A DNA stretch of 64,000 bases, taken from positions 558,001-622,000 of the forward strand of contig JAQYUZ010000001.1 in the NCBI GenBank assembly GCA_033819885.1. Reading direction: 5' to 3'. Origin of the DNA: Microbotryomycetes sp. JL201 (lineage: Eukaryota; Basidiomycota; Microbotryomycetes). Numbering within the stretch: position 1 is the first letter of the stretch; each line of letters begins with the position of its first letter. A program made the position numbers and the translations under genes. The notes below the pieces were generated by a model that was not told the origin of the DNA, ran no database searches, and saw only the letters and a program-made list of their open reading frames with translations. Shown piece by piece: positions 37,496 to 49,966 of this stretch.

Positions 37496-38881
37496 CTAGT
37501 CTGTCAAAATCCAGCTCGTTGCGTTTCCTGCCCATATACGTTTTACTGCCGCCTGCGATTCCCCGACGGGCCAGATCAGACTTGGCTCACAAACATCTCG
37601 AGTGTGGCCGAGACCGAGGTTTCCGTGCTCATTCCAGCCCCAGGCCCAAACCTCGACCGAGCCGTCCCGTCTCTTCGCCTTGGCAAGCAAATGTTCACTG
37701 CCCGCGACCAGATTAAGTTCCACCAAGTCCAAGATTCTCGGCAATCGTAATACTGCTGGTCGATGTGCGTCCCCAAAATCAGGTCCTTGACCGAGTTGAT
37801 GGTGCGAATTAGCTCCCCAGGCCAATATTGTATAGTCGCTCAGGACCAGGTACGTTCCAGACCAGGTCGCTGAGACGGACTTGGCATACAATTCTTGCCT
37901 GACATCAGCGCCCAGCCAGTTTGAAAGTAAAGCGGAATTGAGTTCGTGCTCGAAGATTGCTTCATTCGACACTTCGGCGCAAAGTTGACCGTGCTTGTTG
38001 TGGCCACGTAGTGTGATGACTTGGCGGCGTGCCTTGTTGTCTGAGACAAGCATGGCCGTGTGCTCACGTCCGACTGCGATTTGCACATTCTGGCCACTGT
38101 CGTACGAGGAAATAAGAGTTGGTTTTGGCATCGTACGAGGAGGTTTGCGCTTTCCAGAGAGATCAAGACCGAGTTGACCGTGACGAGCTGATCCCCAACC
38201 TACTAATAGTAACCGTCCTCCGTCATCAGAGCTCAACGATGCGACAATGTTTCGGGGCCCTGATGCAAGAGCTTCTACGCGAAGGCATGCTGACCCCTGA
38301 GGCGACTTGAGGTGGGCAAAAGAGATGCAGCGCAGGCTGCTTTGCTCGCCTGCATCGCCGGTGCCGTGCTCATCCCAATCGTTTGCGCCGAAAACGAGGA
38401 TTACGTCATCGCGGTCTTCTGATCGCATGCATATAAACGTTGTTTCCCATGCTGCAGTGATGAGTACAGGTCGCCATTCAGCTTCTGGCAATGCTCGACC
38501 AGCCAAGCTCGACAGGTCGAGCTCCCGAAAGTGGTCGCTGCTGTCTGTCGCTTCGGCGAGCGGGTTGCACTGAGAGCGCTTGTTGCTGCCAGATAACCAG
38601 ACTGTTCCTCGAGAGTCTAGCATTACTGTGTGTGTGCCTCCGAAGGAAAGATTTACGACGTCATGCTCGAACAAGGACGTGCGGCTTGCTGCAGCATGCG
38701 CAGATGCGAATACGTGGCGATCATCCAGATCAAGTCCATGTTGACCATCTCCGACGGCGAGCTGGCCGTCAGAGTTGCTGCCGGCTGCCCACAGTCGCGG
38801 CAGGTTGGTCGTGGATCACAGTCGAACGAACTCTCAAGGCCAGGCATCATCATCAGTAAGCAAATCACTGCAGGTACACAT
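37496..38881 (-). CDS. RCC1-repeat protein, ATS1/Kti13-like
   Basis: A 1.18-kb frame plus an upstream part read GSNSDGQLAVGDGQHG, FGGTHTVMLDSRGTVWLSGS, FGANDWDEHGTG, VGWGSARHGQLGLDL, ILAWGANSHHQLGQG and VWAWGWNEHGNLGLGH, which are RCC1-type beta-propeller blades. The protein is shorter than RCC1 and ends right after the last blade (WAGNATSWILTD), as in Ats1/Kti13, which works with Kti11/Dph3 in elongator and diphthamide pathways. The 5' end is uncertain. An in-frame TGA forces a splice just before GSNSDGQ, and the best model starts at 38881 (or 38896) with a few codons ending in TGTACCTGCA|GTGATT. It converges with the GT49 gene with only 50 bp between stops. Confidence 0.72.
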
Positions 38882-39242
38882 TTGGCAACAACGCATTACG
38901 ACAAACCTTCCGGCCTGGATAGATTGAATGTTTATCAAGATGCTTGCCATCGATCCGCGTGTCGGCGACAATAGGAGGCTGCTGCGCAATTTTGATGACT
39001 GGAGCGACTCGCTCAAGCCGTCTCTCTCCTTCACAACTCGCGCTTGCTGCTCTCAGCTTCGCACCACAAGCTCTTAGACACCTACTCGTACCAGCTACAC
39101 ATCCAGTCAGTAAGTTAACAGCGTGCACCAGGCAGCGCGCGCCGCGTGGCGTCATCCCGCCCGTCCTCGACACCGAGTCACGCGGCGCCGTGCACTGCCA
39201 TTGTTTTCGCCGCAGGCTGACCCCATATTGTTTAAACAGAGC
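38882..39242. other. Intergenic region upstream of polyubiquitin
   Basis: This is 361 bp between two divergent genes. Part may be 5' leader or an unrecognised first exon of the RCC1 gene. A minus-strand frame of 138 codons ends here but has no recognisable content. Confidence 0.45.
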
Positions 39243-40197
<955 letters not shown>

Positions 40198-40365
40198 AGT
40201 AGTTTTTCGAGCTAGTTGCTTCTTTGAAACGAGCTCGACTTGACAATACGATTACCGTTTGGTCCGGGATTTTCACCTGATCGGAAGAGATTCAATGCCT
40301 CTTCTTCTTGTCTGAATACTTGTTCTTGTCGTAAAGGACTGTGATGCAACAACATGTGAGAGAAC

Positions 40366-42378
40366 CTAAACAGCAAGATTATCTAGCAATCCTTGACAGC
40401 AAGCCTCAACGTCGGCCACCTCCTTCGGGGCATCGACACTGAGCACGACGGACGTGTCTCTTTGCACGAGTACCTCGTCCTCGACTCTGACGCTTAATCC
40501 GTGAAACGCTTTCGGGAACTGCGAGAGGGGCGGAACAAAGATTCCAGGTTCGATCGTCTGCGAGGGCATGTTCCGGTCAGTGGAAGGACCATATCATGAA
40601 ACTTGGAGCTACTTACGATGACCATGCCACTTTGTATTCTGAGAAGGTGGCAAGTGTCAGAATCGAATAGTAGACAAGGGCAAAACGACTCACGGTCGAC
40701 TTCGACTGAATCCCGGCGTATCGTGCAAGTCAATACCGAGTGGATGCGTCAAGAAATGAGGATAAAGTATCCTTTCAAGCTCTCCGCCTCTCATGTCGAA
40801 CCCGAGTTTTGTCAACTCTGCCCGCATCAGGTCGACGCTCCTGCGATGCAATTGCTCCATCGAGTAGCCTTCGTTTTCGGTGCATAGCTTGATGCATTCG
40901 CGATGAACTCTGAGCAAAGCTTCGTACAAGTCTCTTTGTGCGGAAGAGAATCTGCCAGAGACTGGAAAAGTTCGGGTAATGTCGCTGGCGTAGCCTCCCC
41001 ACTCGCAGCCTGCGTCAAGTACAACCAGATCGCCATCTTGCAGTTGCAGCTGGTTCGAGATGTAGTGAATTGTAAGCGAAGACGAGCCAGAGGCGCATAC
41101 TGGGACGTATGCGGGTCGAGCCGAATTCGCAAGGGCTGTCTGATATTCAAAGTGAGCCACGAGTGAAGCTTCCGTCTTGCCCGACGTGCTCGTCGGCTCG
41201 CAGAAGCGCATGACTTTGGCATGCGCATCGGCGCTGATGTCGGCCGCTTTGCGCAAGACCTTGATTTCGGCGGCACTCTTGACCAAGCGAAGCTTCTCAA
41301 ACTCTTGACTGGCACTTTTGACCCGCCGGCCGGAACCAGACAAGATTGATGCAACTTCTTCTGCGTCGTCGAGAGCTCTCCCGCTGGGTACAAGGTAGTC
41401 GAAAAGGGACAGCTTTGGCTGCCTGTTTCTTGACCGTGAGCCGTGTTGCACGCCTTCTACGTCGACATACACCGATGCGTCGCCACCGGATCTCTTGTCG
41501 AGAATAGATCTAAGGCGAGCTGGCAGCAGGGTGATGTCGACAGCCTAGGGTGCCGTAGATTATTTCTGAGAATCGATCGGCTCCCTTCAGACTCGCAACG
41601 CACCTCGTCTGCGCCAAAGACCTCAGTGGCGCCTTCTTTACCCGATCTCGGTCCGTTCCAGACTTCGTCGTGAGCATCTCTGCTTCTGACAAACATTGTC
41701 ATACGGTAGCCTCTTTGACTTGTATCCTTTTCTGCGGCGAGATGGGACGTTTCAACGCGTTCAGCATGGGGTGTCATGCTATGTCGAACGAAGCGAGATG
41801 ACGAACCGAGTACGAGTGCCGAGTCTGGCTCTTCCCAGCCCGTGAGATACCTGACATGAGCAGAGCCATGAGTGATGAGCTGATTGATACGATGCTTGCG
41901 AGCTCACCAAAAGTTGGAGTCTTGTCTAAACTTGTAGCTGTGGTTGGGAGCTGGGTGGTCAAAGACGCGAATACCTTTCTCCGTGGGATTGTGTCCCTCA
42001 CAATATTTTGCCTGTGGCATACTTGAGCCTTGCACTGGCAATGACGACGACTGCGCCGGGTTCTAAGTGCTGTATGAGCCGTCGTCGGCGCTGTTCGTAC
42101 TCGTCCGCTTGGATTCCTGGCGTCAGCTCGCCCGGCGCAAGTAGGTGCGGATGTGTCGAGGGCAAAGGTTGACCATATCGCAAGTACGACGACGTCGACG
42201 GCTGTTGACCGTGATCTTGAGCCGGGACGGGGTGACTTAGCGCGGCAGAGTTGAACCGGCGTTGAGTGAGATGCCGAGCCTGGCAAGCGCGGCACCCAGA
42301 TGCTGCCTCGGGCAGATATGTCCTCCGTGACAATCCTGCCGGTGCCCAGCGCGAGAGCAGAGTCGGGCGGGCAGCCAT
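40366..42378 (-). CDS. ICP55: Mitochondrial intermediate-cleaving aminopeptidase ICP55 (M24B)
   Basis: Six exons encode an Xaa-Pro-aminopeptidase-type metalloenzyme. An Arg-rich presequence (MAARPTLLSRWAPAGLSRR) precedes the N-terminal domain (YEQRRRRLIQHLEPGAVVVI, FRQDSNFWYLTGWEEPDSAL). The pita-bread domain has the five metal ligands: Asp and Asp in VLDAGCEWGGYASDITRTFP, His in HPLGIDLHD, Glu in TIEPGIF and Glu in VRVEDEV. Icp55 removes one residue after MPP cleavage in the mitochondrial matrix and stabilises imported proteins. One internal exon of about 30 nt encodes YKFRQDSNF, and another of about 23 nt encodes IQSGMVI. These junctions explain apparent frame changes near 41774-42000. It is divergent from TAD2, with 77 bp between starts. 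Confidence 0.92.
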
Positions 42379-42455
42379 GCGGGCGAGTCAAGCAGAGCTC
42401 CGGCCGAGAGTCGCTTTCCCTTGCGTCAGTCCGGCCTGTGCCCCGGAACGCGACC
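42379..42455. promoter_or_regulatory. Bidirectional promoter region, ICP55 / TAD2
   Basis: The two start codons are only 77 bp apart on opposite strands. The whole stretch must carry both 5' leaders, so the core promoters probably lie within the neighbouring coding or leader sequence. Confidence 0.45.
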
Positions 42456-43458
42456 ATGAACAATGTCATGATCCCCGCGTCTGAGCAAGATCCTGCAGAC
42501 TTGGCTTTCATGGACATTGCATGCACCCTCGTCAGTCCTGTTTGCTCTGCGGCCCGAGCGACAATTTTCCCTGGCGGCATCGCTGACGGCAGGCCACCGA
42601 CAGGCAGAGGAAGCGTTGCAGGCGCGCGAGGTGCCAGTTGGCTGTGTGCTCGTGTGCAACGGCCAGATCGTCGCGCGTGGCCGCAACCGCACAAACGAAG
42701 GCCGCAACGCGACGCTCCACGCAGAGTTTGATGCGCTGCAGCATCTGCTGCCGGACAGAACACACAGTCAGACACCTGGTATGAGCAGACCTTACACGCC
42801 ACAATTTGACGGCGACGAGCAGGACGAGCACGATGGCTCAGAGCAGCAATCGCAGCCACCGCAAATCGACACGGACGACCAGGCTTTGCAACAGCTCAAG
42901 CGACGCCAAAAGAAGCCTCGCAAGATTTGGCAAACACCTCTTAAAGATCTGACGCTGTACGTCACTGTTGAACCCTGCATCATGTGCGCAAGCGCAATGC
43001 GCCAAGTCGGTATCGGCAAGGTCGTGTATGGCTGCGCAAACGACAGATTCGGCGGATGTGGAGGCGTACAATCAATCAATGCAGAGTACGTCGTGGGCGA
43101 CATCTGGGCCATTGAGATTCTCGCTCAATTGCTGACGCCACCACCCGTCTCAGCCCTCGCCTTCTGTACGCCCCACCGTATCCGGCAGTCGGCGGCTACC
43201 GCAGGGAAGAGGCGATCATGTTCCTGAGGAGATTCTACATCGAGGAAAATACGAATGGTTAGTCTGAACTGGATCTCAAAGGCCCCGTGTTTTCCCGGTT
43301 GACAACCATGTCTTCTCGTTCTTTCAGCACCAAAGCCAAAGAAAAAGGCAGGTAGGGTGCTCAAGACTGTCATTCCAGACGTTCCAAACTCGCCAAGAAG
43401 TAATTCGCCCCGTGGGACGCCGCCAATCGGCTCTGTCTCGCTTCGTGGGACGCCATGA
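42456..43458 (+). CDS. TAD2: tRNA(adenine34) deaminase subunit TAD2
   Basis: Four exons (42456-42530, 42604-43085, 43154-43257, 43328-43458) encode 263 residues. The deaminase core reads DLAFMDIACTLAEEALQARE, VPVGCVLVCNGQIVARGRN, TLHAEFDAL (zinc-binding His and catalytic Glu) and EPCIMCASAMRQ (two zinc-binding Cys). A poorly conserved Gln/Asp-rich insert of about 50 residues separates HAE from PCxxC. After the core come GGYRREEAIMFLRRFY, typical of Tad2/ADAT2, and a Ser/Pro-rich tail. Tad2 pairs with Tad3 to convert A34 to inosine in tRNA anticodons. The first intron ends at the CACCGACAG acceptor, which alone preserves AEEALQAREVPVG. Confidence 0.94.
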
Positions 43459-43543
43459 TAGGTCTTTTTCAGCCTTGGCCATAGAGAATCATGTTCCATG
43501 TCGTACTTCAATATGTGCTTCCCAGTATGTTATTGTACATCAA

Positions 43544-45303
43544 TCACAAAGATTCAGCATACCATCGTTCATGTATCTCGTCTAGAGGCACGTCCGCCAG
43601 TTCAACGACGCCGCTTTGTCCGAGCTCGAAGCGGTGAACCACGCCATGGGAGTATGGACTGGCTGCCTCGAGATCCTGCTCTTCGTCTTTCTTGCCATAT
43701 GCTTCTTTCTCTGCCACTGTCGTCAAGCCACCTGATGAAGCTCCATTGTCACCAAAGACTGTCTTTTGCTGAACTGTCGTCTCGTTGTTCCTGACACCAA
43801 CGGCAGGAGGCAGAGGCAACCAGGGGGCGACCTGGTACAGCCGTTTGGCGACATTGTTTGAGCCATCAAGTGACCTGAACAAGAGCAACAACGATACGAG
43901 GGCGGACAAGACTCCGTTGAGCCAGCACGACACGATGACAATTGTTTGGAACTGGGCAGAGTCGGCTTTGATCTCGAGTGGTGCGAGTGCATACCAAAAC
44001 AGCATCGCTGCGTTCTCAACGAGCATGATGGTGATTAAGAACGCGGTACACGTTCTGTTGGTGGCAGCCCATCTGAGGAGCATTGACTGCTTCTGGAACG
44101 ATGAAAGCAGGTCCGAGTCGGTATTTTGTACGACCGCCTGTTTCTCAGACATGAGCGCGCCGAGTTGAGGGGATTGCACGCCGTTCATGCGTGGCGTATG
44201 TTGCGCAACGGGGGTTGTTCGAACTTTGTCTTCGACAGACGCGGCAAGTCGACGCAAGTGCGTGATCTCCAAAGTCGCACCAACAACGTAGATCTGTGGC
44301 ACGCGGTACATTGAATGAGCCGTGATAGACTTCGCATGAGCAGCGCACTCACCAGCATCGTAAGCAGCATAACACACGCAGCGTAAGAGAAGGCGATCTT
44401 GCAGAATCGACTATAACCGAGCATAGAAGCGCCAAGATCTTCCACCGGGCTCAGAATGCTCGCAACTAGGTGCAGTGGAAAGGGTAAGTAGCCAGTCTGG
44501 AGCCCAAAAGCAGGAGCAATGCTTACGATTGCCCAAGTCCAAGCCGAAAGCAGGTTGCCACTGATCTCTGAACTCGAACAGCTGGGCGCGGACTTCCGAG
44601 TAAAGCGAGATAGAATGATTGAATCTTGTGGCACCGAGCGTGAAGAGGACAGCACACGGTATGATGGCAACCAGGGGAAACACCCAAGGCAAAACTGCAG
44701 CGACAACAGATTTGAAAGAAGACTCTTGGAAATGAGCTCCGTAGCGACGAATGTAGTACGCTGCAAACGTGGCCCAGATTTCGGAGTAAATGCCGAGCCA
44801 GAGCACTGCTGGCCAGACGACGGATAGCGCGAGATACGACCTCGGGTAGTCGCCTCCCCGCGATATTTGAATAGCGTTGACGATGGTCACCATGCCTAAA
44901 GCCGAGTAAGCGAGCGCGCACACTCCGAACCATACGCTGATATTGGGTATCAAGACCGTTCGATCAATTCGATGAACGAGCCAGAAGCGACCTTGAATCA
45001 AGCGCAAAGCGAGACCGGCAATAATGACGAGAGTGGTGACGATGAATAGCCCTAGGAGAAACCACATCTGAGGCCTGAACGATGTCGAGACCTCCGGGTA
45101 GAATGGATCTTTGAGCGCCTGAATGATAACGGCTGACATTAGTGGCGTCAGTGTGAGAACAGTCTTGCGCACACGTGCTGAAACTGACGCCAAGGGTTGG
45201 TCCCAGGTATGATGCGCTTGAGGACAATCTCTGCCCATGGTGCGATCCATTCGAGGGATCCAGAGAACAAGCCGTCGAGATTTCCAGAAATGAGGGCGTC
45301 CAT
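43544..45303 (-). CDS. Orphan seven-span membrane protein
   Basis: Four exons; start at 45303 (MDALISGNLDGLFSGSLEW). Hydrophobic segments in order: MWFLLGLFIVTTLVIIAGLA, ISVWFGVCALAYSALGMVTI, YLALSVVWPAVLWLGIYSEI, VVAAVLPWVFPLVAIIPCAV, IAFSYAACVMLLTMLIYVVG, TAFLITIMLVENAAMLFWYA and IVIVSCWLNGVLSALVSLLL. The fifth spans the last splice junction. A loop of about 70 residues separates segments 5 and 6, and a Ser/Glu-rich tail of about 110 residues follows segment 7. The number of spans recalls a G-protein-coupled receptor, but I see no DRY, NPxxY or known fungal receptor signature (Ste2, Ste3, Git3, PTH11). A transporter-like or receptor-like role cannot be decided. Confidence 0.72.
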
Positions 45304-45905
45304 AACGAAGGAGAGTCCAAGACTGGGCTTGAGCGCGACGTAACAATATTGTCGAGAGACTAGTGGAAGGGTGAAAGGAGAAAGAACGGAAGTGTTGAGC
45401 GAGTGTCAAAGCGCACAACTTTTTGATTTTGCTCTAGACCCGTTCGACGCCGGTGCAGCGAGACAAGCGCGGCCATCTTTCGCGCAAGTGTCTTGCTTTT
45501 TGCAATTTGATATCGTCGGATGTTTTGCGCTGGCCCGGTCGAAGGGGCTTCCGTTCGTCTGGGGGGCCAACGCTGAGACATCTGGCAAAGATAATCGCGG
45601 GCCTCGACTCGCCGCCGTCCGGCTTTGGTACTGAACGTCTCAGGAGCACAGCGAAGCGGTGTTTCTGGTCAAGAAGAAGGGAAGAGACACGAGCCGACCG
45701 AGAACGTGAGCGTTCCACGGAGCCTTCGTACAAGGGAACAATAATCAGTGTCCTGGCGGGAGCTCCACGGTGTCTGAGAAGAAGCCAGCGTCCTACGCTT
45801 TGCTCAAAGCGTGTGATGACCTGCTCGTGTTTGTATCATGCAAGTCGTTGTAGCGTCTCTGCGTACGGTCCGATCGCCCGCATAAATGGCAATTTCGCTC
45901 AAATC
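45304..45905. other. Intergenic region
   Basis: This is 602 bp between the seven-span protein start and the ENGase stop on the same strand. Overlapping frames on both strands show no family resemblance. It is probably promoter plus 3' UTR. Confidence 0.5.
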
Positions 45906-48124
45906 TCAAAGTGCCACCTGCGCCCGCTGAATGCTTCCATCCGGCAAGACACCAAAGCACTCTACACATTCGCCTTTCAGCCTTCCGCGATCTTCGACCC
46001 TAATTCCCGAATCGACTGTGGTCGCAAGCAACTCATCCGAGCCTGTTTTGACGATGAAGAAGACAAAATTGTCGACGGGTGACAAATGTTCAGTCCTCTT
46101 GCCGACAACGCGATTCACATCCCATAGGATTCTTTCATCGTCTTCCGACCATCGTAAATTTGTCAGACGCGGCCAAAGATTGGCGTCCCTGATCTCGGCG
46201 ATCGAAACCCATCCAATACGAAACGTAGCTATCGGAGCGTGGGTTTCCAGCGTCAGCGTGCAGATAGTGATAGGACCCTGCAATGTCCCAACTATCTGCT
46301 TCCATCCATTCTGTAGTTCTGTTCTCTCCAAATTGTCAAGGGCGATCTCATCTCCGTCTTGCGTCCGCGCTCCTAGCATAATCTTGAGGTCTTGGGACCC
46401 CGTCAGCGGCTTCCAGAGCATCTTTGCTTGCATGGCGTGCCCTTCCAAAATCGACACTTGGACGTTGTACAGCGGCATGCGCTTCGCCCCGTTAAAAACG
46501 TCAACCAGGAGCGACGTCGCTCCGAGGTAGGCGTCTTCTTCACACAGCTTCGCTGTTGCCCCTGTAGTGCGCCAGTCTAGTGCAACAGGTCGTGGATTGA
46601 CCAGATCGACATCCGTCCAGCCTTGCGGCGCACGGAAGTTTAGTCGTTTCCCCTCAAACCAAAAGTCATGCCCTGAGCCTACGCCAAAATGAGAGTTGAA
46701 GGAAGTTGACGGGTATGGTAGTCTCGACACGGCACCCAATTGAAGAGAAAATTGCGAAAGAGGTTCGAACGCTCCGGGAAGAGGCTCGAGAGGCGCTTGG
46801 TAATTGAATGGCGGGAGAGCCGATGGCGAGCGTTGATGCAGTGCTGCTGCGAGCTGTCGCGCTCGCATGACACCTCGCTCCTCCCGCTGCAGATTTTCTA
46901 GTCGAGATTTTTCGCCCTCGAGCTGCACAGGTTCTGGGCCACCACGCCAGAAGTACTCGTCAGCAGCGAGCCAAGTTTGAAACGCATCCTTGCGCGTAAG
47001 CGACGTCCCGAGGTGCTCCGACTCTTCCGTCCAAGCCGGAGCAAAGATTGCCAGCGAGTAACCATTCCTGTCTTTTCTACAAGAACGGATTGCGTGTGCC
47101 GATGCGCCGCAATTGAAACCTCCGCCACCGAGCTGCCCGCGGCCGTGAACATCAATGCCGAATATCGCTTTAGGCGCAGTTGTCTCAGTCACCCAGTCCC
47201 CTGTGGACTTGACGTGCTTGTCACGCCAGAAGTAGTTGATAAATATCGAGTCGCATGCGTTAAGAAAAGGCGCGTTCAGAGGAGAAAGGCAATTTTGCCA
47301 CCGCACTCCAGACTCATTGGCGCCATCATACCTGAAGCGCTTCTCAGCCAACCAATCTTTGAGATGCGAACTGGTTTCCGCACACTGACCACATGATCTC
47401 GCCACGATTCGGTATCCGCCTCGAGATTTCCGACCGCAAGTATGCGAGCCACGTCACCATAGCGTCAATGTGGTCTCGCGCAGAAACACCCTTGTCTACG
47501 ATACCGAAGGGTACTTCTACGTTGACGAGATATCCCTCGAAACCTCGCTCGATAGCGATGGAGACAAGCTGGTCGGCGAAGGCTGTCGAGATCGACGCGA
47601 ACCTTCCGTCCGCGATGTCTGTGCCCAGCAAACTATCCAAATCGGCCTTTCCAGAGTCATGTTCAAATATCAGAGTGCCGAGTACGCTCGTATTTTGTTC
47701 ATGAGCAATCCGAGTCCAAGCTTGAGGTGGGGCCGACACTCGATGGTGAGAGAAGCTGACACGAGAAGAAGTCAGAAAATGGTAGCCTACCTAGCTCAAT
47801 TCGATCCGAACTGACTAGATGAATGTGTCGACAAGGTCGAAATGTCTGAAAGTATATTGACGGTGTTGGTCACGCTCCATGTAACCTCCCTGAGCCCACC
47901 GACCGGCTTCAGCAGCTGTCAGTCTACAGCCATGAAGGCCTGCCCACCTTGTAATCGTGACAGACGACGAGTCTGGCCTGGTCCTTGGGCACTGCGGCTA
48001 GTGATGCGCCAGCAGTGTCGTCTCGCGCTGGGCCAGGGATGTACCCTGCAATGTCTTTGAGCGAATCAAAGTAGTCTTGGCTTTCCAAAAGAGGCCCGAC
48101 CCCGAGATGACTCGCAAAGGGCAT
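45906..48124 (-). CDS. Endo-beta-N-acetylglucosaminidase (GH85, ENGase)
   Basis: Four exons. Start at 48124 (MPFASHLGVGPLLESQDYF) with no signal peptide, as in cytosolic ENGases. Blocks: RLVVCHDYK joined to GGYMERD, FVD-like TFIYFSHHRVSAPPQAWTR, VLGTLIFEH, GFEGYLVNVEVPF (the NxE catalytic pair of GH85), then WYDGANESG, DSIFINYFW, FGIDVHGRGQLGGGGFN and the beta-rich C-terminal domains. The enzyme cuts the chitobiose core of N-glycans, releasing free oligosaccharides from misfolded glycoproteins. A 5' junction joins MW of one exon to YDG of the next. The catalytic Asn and Glu are both present, so activity is expected. Confidence 0.92.
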
Positions 48125-48223
48125 GACGCCAGGATGAATGGAACGAGCCTGGTCGGCTAGGATTGCAAGACAGCGTTGCGCTTTTTATCTACACACAAGA
48201 CAACGTGTCCTAACTATTTTGCT

Positions 48224-49966
48224 TTACTTCGAGCCTTGCACGAGCTCGTCAACAGTCTTTGCGAACTGAGCCTTTGTTGGCAAAGACATTGAAGGCGGCA
48301 GTGGCGTGCTCAATGGCGGCAGCAGTGACGCCGACGACTGGCGGGCATTCTGGATGAGTACGGCGCTGTTATACGAGCGAATGAGCCCCATGCTAGTTTC
48401 TTTCCAGATCGCGCCACTCACTCCATGATGACCAGAGATGCCATTGCTTCGACGATGGGGACAGCCCTGCAAGTGCCACCAGGTCAGTGACGACAATTGA
48501 TGATGCTAGTGCAATCACGCACCGAGGCACGACGCAAGGATCGTGGCGTCCGCGAGTGGCCAATACACCATCTTCTCCGCTGTATTTAGCCGTCGTCTGC
48601 TCTTGTGAGATCGTCGCCGGCGACTTGAACGCAACTCTGATCAGAACACTGTCAGTTCACCGCGGGTAAGGCACCTGAACGCGCGCGCGCGTTGCAACGC
48701 ACTTGAAGTAGATGTCTTCTCCGTTGCTAATGCCGCCTTGGATGCCGCCACTCCTGTTGGTCTTCGTGCCAAGCTTTCCGTCAGGCTTTTTAATGAAGGC
48801 GTCGTTGTGTTTACTGCCGGCGAGCTCGGTACCTCTGAAGCCTGAGCCGATTTCGAAACCCTTGGTGGCAGGAATTGAAAGCATGGCGTGGGCCAAAACA
48901 GCTTCAAGCTTGTCGAAAACGGGCTCGCCGAGACCAACAGGCGAGTTCTTGATTACGCAAGTGACGGTGCCACCGATTGAGTCGTTGGCTTCCTTGGCTC
49001 GCAATATCCGCTGCCGTCGCCGTCTCTGTCAGCCCGGGAGAACGTTCACAATCGCGACGGTACGCACCTGCTCCATGGCTTTAGCGGTCTCTTCGTGCGG
49101 GCACCTGATCGTGTTGCCGTCAACCTTTTCGCGTGTCAAGTCTCGCAAGAACTTGAGGTAATCCTCATCGTCCACGTCGTCCTCTGATCGGGCAGTGGGC
49201 ATGTGGATGTTGCCGACAGAAGAGACGAATGCAACAATCTCGACTCCGTAGGCGAGCTTGAGGTAACGTTCCGCGATGGCGCCCGCAGCGACACGGCCTG
49301 CGGTGGTAGCAGAGTCAGGGCGGTATTACTATCATCGACGGCTGAGCTCACCGATTGTCTCTCGAGCACTGCTTCTGCCTCCTCCACTGCTCGCCTTGAC
49401 GCCGTACTTGAGCAAATAAGTCCAATCGGCATGGGATGGTCTCGGGTAGTGGTCCGTCTCGGTGTAGTCGTGTGGCCTCTGATCCTTGTTCTTGACGAGA
49501 ATGCCAATAGGAGTGCCGAGAGTCACGTTGGCTTCCACACCAGATTGAATATGGCACTCGTCGGCCTCGTTGCGCTGCAGAAATATTAGAGTGAGTGCGG
49601 TCGGGCCCCTAAGCAAGCGACGAGGACTCACAGGCGTCGTCAGGTTGCTCTGACCAGGTCGACGGCGGGTGAGTTGCGGTTGAATATGAGCAGGAGTGAG
49701 CTCCATGCCCTGCAACGGACATGAGGAGCAATGTCAGCGTGCGATGGTCGCAAGTGGACCGTTGACTCGAACAAAGCATCCTTAAATGGCCGCGTACGGC
49801 CTTGTGTAAGCCGGCGCAGGGGCGACAAAGCATCACTGGCCAAGCACGATGCTGTGCATGGTCACTTGCAACTCACAGGTGGGCAGCCGTCGACGATGCA
49901 GCCGACGCTCGCACAGTGCGACTCGCCCCATGTCGTCACGCGAAACAGCTGACCAAAGGTTGACAT
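48224..49966 (-). CDS. ARO2: Chorismate synthase
   Basis: Eight exons. Start at 49966 ([17 protein letters not shown], holding the GESH signature). Further blocks: [35 protein letters not shown]-like [91 protein letters not shown]. It converts EPSP to chorismate, the last step of the shikimate pathway. The last intron must run to the AG before CGCCGTACTC (56 nt); a 29-nt alternative would break the conserved [13 protein letters not shown] segment [14 protein letters not shown] falls in the fungal-type insertion. All phases fit. Confidence 0.94.

Noticed and set aside
41774-42859. A 361-codon minus-strand frame crossing ICP55 and TAD2.
   Set aside because: It is a shadow frame. ICP55 in another frame carries the presequence and M24 motifs, and TAD2 occupies the plus strand.
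47260-47340. Possible loss of a catalytic Glu in the ENGase at WQNCLS, where relatives often have a Glu or Asp-Glu.
   Set aside because: The GH85 catalytic pair is the NxE motif, which is intact as VNVE further upstream, so this site is not the catalytic one.
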